From: Nitrosomonas stercoris
GTDB taxonomy: Bacteria > Pseudomonadota > Gammaproteobacteria > Burkholderiales > Nitrosomonadaceae
Reading direction: 5' to 3'
Length of the DNA stretch: 64,000 nucleotides
Assembly: GCA_006742785.1 (NCBI GenBank)
Contig: AP019755.1
Location: 1,860,001 to 1,924,000, forward strand
Shown here: positions 58,200-64,000 of the stretch, in pieces
Layout of the letters: every line of letters starts with the position of its first letter
Position numbering within the stretch: position 1 is the stretch's first letter
Notes under the pieces: model-generated
What the model was told of the DNA's origin: nothing
The model's input: the letters and a program-made list of their open reading frames with translations, nothing else
The model's database searches: none
Translations under genes and position numbers: made by a program

Positions 58200-58736
58200 T
58201 TACAGCTGGCAAATGGCAGGGAGAAATACTTCGGTGACCAATATGGGTTGTTGTTGCAGAACGAAGAGCGAACGCCTTGCCCAGAGATTAATCGGGCGAC
58301 TTGGCAATTGTTCGCAGGCACGCTCAAATAGCGGATGGGTGGGTTTCAGATTTTTAAAAGCTAGGGGAGTGCGTTGTATCAGCGGATTGGTGAACAACAT
58401 GGTGCCCAATGAGCGATTACCCAGGCGACTCAAACCGCGCCAGGCACTTTTCAAATGTTCCCGTTTAACAATTGAATGAGCAAATACCACCGGTGTTTCG
58501 TCACAGCGCAGATAAACTTCTCGTACTAATACTCGGTTGTGTCGGCGTAAATTCATAACTGTCAGCTCATCAAAGCATGCCGCTGCCAATGTTTGAATAG
58601 TAGGTTCAACGCGGAAGTGTTCGCAACGAGCTTGCAAGAGACGCGTAAGCGATTCTTGATGAGTAAGCCACCAACGGAGATCAGGCGAAGCTGAAATAGG
58701 CGCAGGATGCCATGTCAGAGGCGGATTGATCTTCAT
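58200..58736 (-). CDS. ubiC: Chorismate pyruvate-lyase
   Basis: 178 aa. It makes 4-hydroxybenzoate from chorismate, the first ubiquinone-specific step. Arg in LVREVYLR (near 71) and Glu169 in VTEVFLP are the substrate-binding pair. Low sequence conservation is usual for the family; the ubiA-ubiD neighbours support it. Confidence 0.88.
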   Translation of the reverse strand: MKINPPLTWHPAPISASPDLRWWLTHQESLTRLLQARCEHFRVEPTIQTLAAACFDELTVMNLRRHNRVLVREVYLRCDETPVVFAHSIVKREHLKSAWRGLSRLGNRSLGTMLFTNPLIQRTPLAFKNLKPTHPLFERACEQLPSRPINLWARRSLFVLQQQPILVTEVFLPAICQL

Positions 58737-58793
58737 GATGACGAATGCGGGATGGAGATATTCTAGTATGCTGTGGCTAACAAATGACGCGAA

Positions 58794-59201
58794 CTAAGCC
58801 AATATACGCTCTTTTGCTGTGTGTTTGCGTACTGCATCAAGTAGCGCTTCCTTAGTAAATGGCTTGGTCAGGTATTCATCAGAGCCGACCATTCTGCCAC
58901 GTGCTCGGTCAAATAAACCACTTTTGCTGGATAACATGATGACGGGAACAGTATGGTATCTAGGATTCTTTTTAATCAACATGCAAGCCTGATAACCATC
59001 CAAGCGTGGCATCACGATATCCAAAAAGATGACATCAGGTTGGTGATCGATAATTTTAGCCATGGCATCGAATCCATCTGTAGCAAGAATGACTTCACAA
59101 CCTGAATCGGCCAGAAAAATTTCGGCGCTGCGGCGAATGGTATTGCTGTCATCAACCACCATGACTTTGATACCTGCTAAATCATTTTCTGTTTCAGTCA
59201 C
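58794..59201 (-). CDS. pilG: PilG-like response regulator
   Basis: 135 aa, receiver domain only. Acidic pocket D17/D18, phosphoacceptor D61 in FLDIVMPRLDG, and lysine in LTKPF near 112. The high match to the PilG pattern (GIKVMVVDDSNTIRRSAE, GYQACMLIKKN) suggests control of type IV pilus twitching. The start is a GTG at 59201 with GGAG upstream. Other pil genes are not in the window. Confidence 0.88.
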   Translation of the reverse strand: MTETENDLAGIKVMVVDDSNTIRRSAEIFLADSGCEVILATDGFDAMAKIIDHQPDVIFLDIVMPRLDGYQACMLIKKNPRYHTVPVIMLSSKSGLFDRARGRMVGSDEYLTKPFTKEALLDAVRKHTAKERILA

Positions 59202-59342
59202 GATTTTCTCCCTATTTTCAGGATAAGTATTTATTTTGGATATGAATGTTTATGCCTGATAAATGTTGGCGGCAAATAAATTGTGTTTATTATAATAGCG
59301 TATTATCGCTGGCTTTAATTCAATCTGAGTATTCTGTGTGCC

Positions 59343-60800
59343 CTATTTCCGCCAAAAGGCCGGCGTAAAGACAATCATCAGAGTATAAAATTCTAATCGG
59401 CCTAGAAACATAGCAAAACTACATAGCCAGATCTGATAGTCGTTCAGTGCAGCATAATTCATAGCTGGTCCTACTTTGCCTAACCCTGCACCCAGGTTAT
59501 TCAAGCAAGCAACCGCAGCAGAAAAAGCTGTGATTTCATCTAAACCAGTTAAAGCCAAGGCTAATGTCATCAAAACAATGCTGATCAGATACACAAATAA
59601 AAATGCCAAAATGGCAAAAATAATTTCGGTAGGGACAATACTTTTACCAATTTTAACCAGAGAAACTGCGCGCGGATGCATGATGACGATCATCTCGCGA
59701 AACAGTTGTTGAAACAGGATGCGTGCTCGAATCATCTTGATGCCGCCACCGGTTGAGCCAGATGAGGTGCAAAAACCAGATAAAAACAGCATCCATAATG
59801 GTGCAAAGATGGGCCACAATGCATAATCGGTATTGCTATAGCCAGTAGTGGAAGCAACTGAGACCACGTTGAACGCAGCGTAACGCAGTGCTACTAAAGG
59901 ATCTGTGTAAATTCCTTTAAACCACAGAAAAGCAGCCATGCCAACACAACTTGTTAAAGTAACCAGAACATATAGTTTAGCTTCTGGATCTCTACGATAG
60001 TCACTCAGATTTTTGTTGCGCCAAACCACAAAGTGGGCTGAAAAATTAATGCCCGCGAGTAGCATGAATACAATAGTAATAGCCTCAATCAGCGGAGAAT
60101 TCCAATAACCAAAACTGGCATCATGCGTGGAAAAACCACCTAAGCCGAGTGTGCTTAAGGCGTGCGCGATGGCATCAAATAGCGTCATGCCAGCTTGCCA
60201 GTAAGCAACCGTGCAAATCAGTGTCAAGGCAACGTAAATCAGCCACAAACGTTTGGCTGTCTCAGCAATGCGTGGTGTCAACCTAGATTCCTTAATTGGC
60301 CCGGGTACTTCAGCACCGAATAATTGGCGTCCCCCTACACCTAACATAGGCAAAATGGCAACAGCCAGAACAATAAGCCCCATGCCACCCAGCCAAGCCA
60401 TGAGGCAGCGCCAGAGATTAATGGCGTATGGCAGTGTATCCAGCCCGGTCAGGATGGTGGCGCCGGTTGAAGTTAAGCCGGAGGCCGCTTCAAAATAAGC
60501 TTTGGCCAGATCGAGTTCAGGAAAATGAAGTAGCAGCGGCAGCATGCCGAATACGGGTAATGATAACCAAACAAGTACCACCAGCAGGAAACCATCTCGA
60601 ATCTGTAATTCGCGTTTGAATCGGCGCGTCAATAACCAGATACCAGCTCCACTCCCTAACGTGATGCCTAGCGATTCAAGAAAAACAGGCAATGAGCCAT
60701 CGTGTGTACAATAAGCTACTGCGCAGGGAACGAGAAGTGCGAATCCAAATATGAAGATGACACTTCCCAGGATATTGACGACTGAAAGCAAATGATTCAC
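59343..60800 (-). CDS. trkH: Trk potassium uptake protein TrkH
   Basis: 485 aa, inner-membrane K+ channel subunit with four pore repeats. Pore segments include SGLTSTGATILTGLD, STLGLGGFSTHD, STTGYSNTDYALW and LNNLGAGLGKVGPAM. It is 26 bp downstream of trkA. GTG start. Confidence 0.96.
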   Translation of the reverse strand: MNHLLSVVNILGSVIFIFGFALLVPCAVAYCTHDGSLPVFLESLGITLGSGAGIWLLTRRFKRELQIRDGFLLVVLVWLSLPVFGMLPLLLHFPELDLAKAYFEAASGLTSTGATILTGLDTLPYAINLWRCLMAWLGGMGLIVLAVAILPMLGVGGRQLFGAEVPGPIKESRLTPRIAETAKRLWLIYVALTLICTVAYWQAGMTLFDAIAHALSTLGLGGFSTHDASFGYWNSPLIEAITIVFMLLAGINFSAHFVVWRNKNLSDYRRDPEAKLYVLVTLTSCVGMAAFLWFKGIYTDPLVALRYAAFNVVSVASTTGYSNTDYALWPIFAPLWMLFLSGFCTSSGSTGGGIKMIRARILFQQLFREMIVIMHPRAVSLVKIGKSIVPTEIIFAILAFLFVYLISIVLMTLALALTGLDEITAFSAAVACLNNLGAGLGKVGPAMNYAALNDYQIWLCSFAMFLGRLEFYTLMIVFTPAFWRK

Positions 60801-60826
60801 AGCAGTTGCTCGGCTACAGTACGCAC

Positions 60827-62275
60827 TTACAGAAAACTGACTTTGACCTGAAACAGTTTTTCAACCTGCTGTACCATTTTCTTGTTGATGACAAATAAAA
60901 TGACATGATCATTTTGCTCAATGATAGTATCACTATGAGCAATGATGACGGTGGCTTGATCACGTCGTTCAAGAAAATCTTTCTCTTCATCCTCAGTAAT
61001 ATTTTGGTGGTAAATATCACCAGGAGGTAATCCACGCACAATAGCGCCAATTGTTGCTCCTCTGGGTAATTTGATATCGCCAACTTTACGCCCGACAATG
61101 CGGGAAGAGTGGGAATCGCCGTGCGCAACCAGTTCTAACGCTTCGGCAGCACCACGGCGCAGACTGTGTACAGCTGCGACATCTCCTTGCCGCACATAGG
61201 TAAGAAGCGACCCAATGGTGACTTGTGCTGGTGAAATGGCAATGTCAATGCCACTACCTTGCATTAAATCCACATAGATACTGCGATTAATGAGTGCGAT
61301 GACTTTGCGTGCTCCTTTGCGTTTGGCCATGAGCGCGGCCATGATGTTGTTTTCTTCGTTATCGGTGAGTGCGCAGAATATATCCATTTCGCTAATATTC
61401 TCACTTTCCAGCAATTCTTCATCTGTGGCATCACCATGCAAAACTAAGACCTTATGCAAATTTTGCGTAAGGGATTCGCATACCTTGATGTCATGTTCGA
61501 CGATTCGTACCTGGTAAGTGCTTTGTAATACTTCAGCTAACCGTTGGCCGATTCTGCCACCACCGGCAATCATGACGCGTTTAACAGATTTATCCATGCG
61601 CCGCAGTTCACGCATCACTGCTCGAATATCGTAGGAAGAGGCGACAAAGAACACTTCGTCGCCTTCTGCAATAACAGTAGAGCCTTCAGGAATAATAGGA
61701 TGATTATGGCGAAAAACTGCTGCAACGCGTGTTTCCAGATCGGGTACATGATGGCGTAAATCTGCTAGCTGGCGGCCCACCAACGAACCTCCACGAACTG
61801 CTTTAACTGCAACTAAGCTGACTTTGCCTGATGCGAAATCCAGTACCTGCAACGCGCCAGGAAATTCGATCAGTTTCTCAATATAGTTAGTCAGAATACG
61901 TTCTGGACAAATTGCGAAATCGACACAAAAATTTTCTTTGGAGAATATATCTGGATGATCCAGATAATCTACGGTACGAATACGGGCGATGCGAGTAGGG
62001 GTGTTAAACAGACTGGCCGCCAGCTTACAAGCAACCAGGTTAGTTTCATCACTGCCAGTCAGCGCCAGCAACATGTCAGCATCTTCCATGCCGGCTTCGG
62101 TCATGACATCAGGATGAGAGGCGTAACCGACTACTGTGCGTAAATCCAGGCGTTCCTGTAACGGAATGAGATTACTGCGTGATTGGTCAACAATGGTGAT
62201 GTCGTTTGATTCACTTACCAGACTTTCAGCAACGGTTGAGCCAACTTGGCCCGCACCTAAAATAACTATTTTCAC
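60827..62275 (-). CDS. trkA: Trk potassium transport regulator TrkA
   Basis: 482 aa cytoplasmic protein with two RCK units. NAD-binding GAGQVGSTVAESL (7-19) and AGGGRIGQRLAEVL (near 235) each start a Rossmann domain, and each is followed by a TrkA-C domain. It gates TrkH. GTG start; weak ribosome site. Confidence 0.97.
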   Translation of the reverse strand: MKIVILGAGQVGSTVAESLVSESNDITIVDQSRSNLIPLQERLDLRTVVGYASHPDVMTEAGMEDADMLLALTGSDETNLVACKLAASLFNTPTRIARIRTVDYLDHPDIFSKENFCVDFAICPERILTNYIEKLIEFPGALQVLDFASGKVSLVAVKAVRGGSLVGRQLADLRHHVPDLETRVAAVFRHNHPIIPEGSTVIAEGDEVFFVASSYDIRAVMRELRRMDKSVKRVMIAGGGRIGQRLAEVLQSTYQVRIVEHDIKVCESLTQNLHKVLVLHGDATDEELLESENISEMDIFCALTDNEENNIMAALMAKRKGARKVIALINRSIYVDLMQGSGIDIAISPAQVTIGSLLTYVRQGDVAAVHSLRRGAAEALELVAHGDSHSSRIVGRKVGDIKLPRGATIGAIVRGLPPGDIYHQNITEDEEKDFLERRDQATVIIAHSDTIIEQNDHVILFVINKKMVQQVEKLFQVKVSFL

Positions 62276-62311
62276 TTGTCGTGGTATCTATTTGCAGGAG
62301 ATCCTTAAAGT

Positions 62312-63583
62312 TTAATAGTGTACCCAGTTCAAGGTTTCAATGCGCCGTTCAATTTCTTCTTCTATACGATGATAACGTGGATCATCAATGCCACCATAGC
62401 GCGCTTTGAATACGTTTTCAGGCAAATGTTCGGGTAAATCTTTCCATTGAGGAATGAGATCAGTATCCTGAATGCCAGATAGCACGATATTGCGCATTCT
62501 ACGGGCGGCATCTTCGCTGGCCATAGCTTTTTCAGCAAATCGTGTGCCGACTCGATCGGCGATCAAATCGTTAAAAGAAAATCCACTGCCGGAACGAGCA
62601 TCTTCCATTTCCTTGTACAAACCAATGGCATTGGACAAGATGGTATCGGAATAAGCGGTGATAACGGCAGAAGCCATAAAATGCATGGCAAGATCGCTGC
62701 GCCCATCCAGGGTAATGTTGGTTCTAACTGGATTAGGCCAACCGGCTGCTTCTGGAATGATCAGTTTGAATGGAACATGGATAACATGAAAGGCGGTAAC
62801 CAAAAGCGCCGCCCGAAATTCTTCAAGCACGTTTTCACGGGTGGTTTGTTGAGTCGTCTCTTGCATGATCAGTGTCAAAATTTCAGACAATGGCACTGAT
62901 TTTGCTGTTTGTTGACGATTATGCGCATTCAAAAACAAATGGTAGTGCGATATTCTAGCAAGTGCTCGCTGGTCAAAAAAAGGCAATTTGAGTGCTGTAT
63001 GATCCGCATCATTATTCCAGCCTTGCCAATAATAAGTAATGGCGACTTCATCACGAGCAAATCGTAATTTTCTGAGTGCTGTGACACCCGCTTGAATATC
63101 TGGATTGAGCTGTTGTAATCCTGCTAATAATTTTTCAAACAGTGGATTAGCGATGGCACCTGGGAGATATAACTGACCGATTTGCAATGAGCTGAGTACA
63201 GGCAAACGATTTGTTTCGGTGAAAGTGACTTGCAAATTTAAATAGCGGTTAGTGAGCGTTTTGAAAAGTGGCAAACTTAACTGAATTTGTGCGGTTTGCT
63301 CATTGATGATGGTTTGCGCGTAGCCTTGCCCAAGGTGATAGGCCAGATAATTTAATGCATTATCAATATCATCGGATAAAAGCTGAACGGTTGTGGTCGT
63401 GCCGGGTGTTACTTGGTAGCGGTGCGTATCTAGAATATCCTTGGCTCGAGCGATTTGATCCGGGGAGACGGAAATTTCCCGTTTGATTTGTGGTTGGCTA
63501 TCAATAGCCAGATAAATAACAGCTGCCAAAGCAACAAAAAGAATCAATAAACTGATTCCAATTAATTTGAATAGTTTTCCCAT
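62312..63583 (-). CDS. Conserved hypothetical membrane-anchored protein
   Basis: 423 aa from the ATG at 63583 (MGKLFKLIGISLLILFVALAAVIYLAI). One N-terminal helix anchors a large domain in the periplasm. The C-terminal part has SFNDLIADRVGTRFAEKA and a charged end (EEIERRIETLNWVHY). I recall similar hypothetical proteins in proteobacteria but no function. It lies 36 bp upstream of trkA, possibly in the same transcript. Confidence 0.75.
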   Translation of the reverse strand: MGKLFKLIGISLLILFVALAAVIYLAIDSQPQIKREISVSPDQIARAKDILDTHRYQVTPGTTTTVQLLSDDIDNALNYLAYHLGQGYAQTIINEQTAQIQLSLPLFKTLTNRYLNLQVTFTETNRLPVLSSLQIGQLYLPGAIANPLFEKLLAGLQQLNPDIQAGVTALRKLRFARDEVAITYYWQGWNNDADHTALKLPFFDQRALARISHYHLFLNAHNRQQTAKSVPLSEILTLIMQETTQQTTRENVLEEFRAALLVTAFHVIHVPFKLIIPEAAGWPNPVRTNITLDGRSDLAMHFMASAVITAYSDTILSNAIGLYKEMEDARSGSGFSFNDLIADRVGTRFAEKAMASEDAARRMRNIVLSGIQDTDLIPQWKDLPEHLPENVFKARYGGIDDPRYHRIEEEIERRIETLNWVHY

Positions 63584-63691
63584 GTGGTGCAATTAGTTTT
63601 TGCTTTGATTGGAGCCTTGAGCAGGTTCTGAGCAAATGTCAGCGTGCTTACTGATTTATTTTTGTTGTGGATGGTATCGCTGTGTTAAGTA

Positions 63692-64000
63692 TTACCACCA
63701 ATAATAGGGATCGTAATGGCGGCGATAAAAAAACGGATAGCTATAATAGCCCGGATAAGGGCCATAGCGGTAGCGAGTATTCCAATATAAATTATCTTCT
63801 CGGTAGCTGGCCGGCCACAGATGGATAGCTTCAGCAGCAATAAGCGGAATGGAAATCGTTTTATTGCCGACGGAACGTTCGATACTCTGTTTGATTACTC
63901 CAGTAACGGTTACTTCAGTGCCTTTGGTAAAGAGGGCCGGATCAATAAATTCACTGGTTGTTACCGCAAAACGTCCTGCTCCAGCCTGATTGGTTTGTGG
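63692..64000 (-). CDS. slp: Slp family outer-membrane lipoprotein (partial)
   Basis: The last 102 codons of a gene whose 5' part is beyond the window. EVTVTGVIKQSIERSVG and the IHLWP segment are typical of Slp starvation-inducible lipoproteins. The C-terminus is aromatic and basic (Tyr/Trp/Arg/Pro rich, ending YYWW), which is unusual. No signal or lipobox is visible because the start is missing. Confidence 0.8.
   Translation of the reverse strand, partial: PQTNQAGAGRFAVTTSEFIDPALFTKGTEVTVTGVIKQSIERSVGNKTISIPLIAAEAIHLWPASYREDNLYWNTRYRYGPYPGYYSYPFFYRRHYDPYYWW

Overview
The window looks like a piece of chromosome from an ammonia-oxidising betaproteobacterium of the Nitrosomonas europaea/eutropha type. 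That assignment is inference. It rests on a glycolate-oxidation operon of the kind an autotroph needs, NO-response genes (NnrS, truncated haemoglobin, cytochrome c'-like protein), copper oxidases, TonB receptors, and a chromosomal integron integrase whose N-terminus resembles the one I remember from Nitrosomonas. Most genes are ordinary housekeeping genes with clear families.

Layout. 1-13,800 (minus strand): a malate/succinate-CoA ligase beta subunit with malyl-CoA lyase, glycogen synthase, a thiolase with hslVU, rpoZ-gmk, tRNA-Val (plus strand), nudB-aspS, an FmdB-type zinc ribbon protein, manC and wecB. 13,800-16,800 (plus): a group III truncated globin and nnrS behind an NsrR-like palindrome, a small CopD-like membrane protein, and yajQ. 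16,970-25,600: the most unusual block, made of a TonB receptor, a CobN-like chelatase that appears to be exported and membrane-anchored, an ExbB/MotA-like channel protein and a DUF2149 protein (all minus), plus a PEP-CTERM protein (plus). Three copies of one palindrome, TGYGACA-N3-TGTCGCA, lie upstream of the receptor, the chelatase and the PEP-CTERM gene, so the cluster looks like one regulon. I read it as a metal-tetrapyrrole (haem or cobalamin) acquisition and processing system.

26,200-27,570: a second TonB receptor gene, Fur-box preceded, destroyed by an IS630-type element. 27,690-36,520: glxR-glcD-glcE-glcF for glycolate/glyoxylate, galE, and an operon of a membrane-anchored two-domain multicopper oxidase and a histidine-rich cupredoxin, closed by a clear terminator. 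37,085-49,900: a DUF6164 protein, lnt, glyQ-glyS, a GmhB-like phosphatase with an altered active site, an acyltransferase, a fused phosphoglucose isomerase-polyphosphate glucokinase, gltS, a gamma-glutamyltransferase lipoprotein and an aspartoacylase-family protein.

49,900-55,020 is a plasticity zone: an IS3-type element with a stop in orfB, two tandem IS5-type elements sharing TAA target copies, integron cassettes with an attC site, and a badly decayed integron integrase, ending at tRNA-Ser. 55,150-64,000: a cytochrome c'-like gene whose signal peptide is out of frame through a T-tract change, a MITE-like 125-bp element, ubiC-ubiA-ubiD, pilG, trkA-trkH, an unknown membrane-anchored protein and the end of an slp-like lipoprotein gene.
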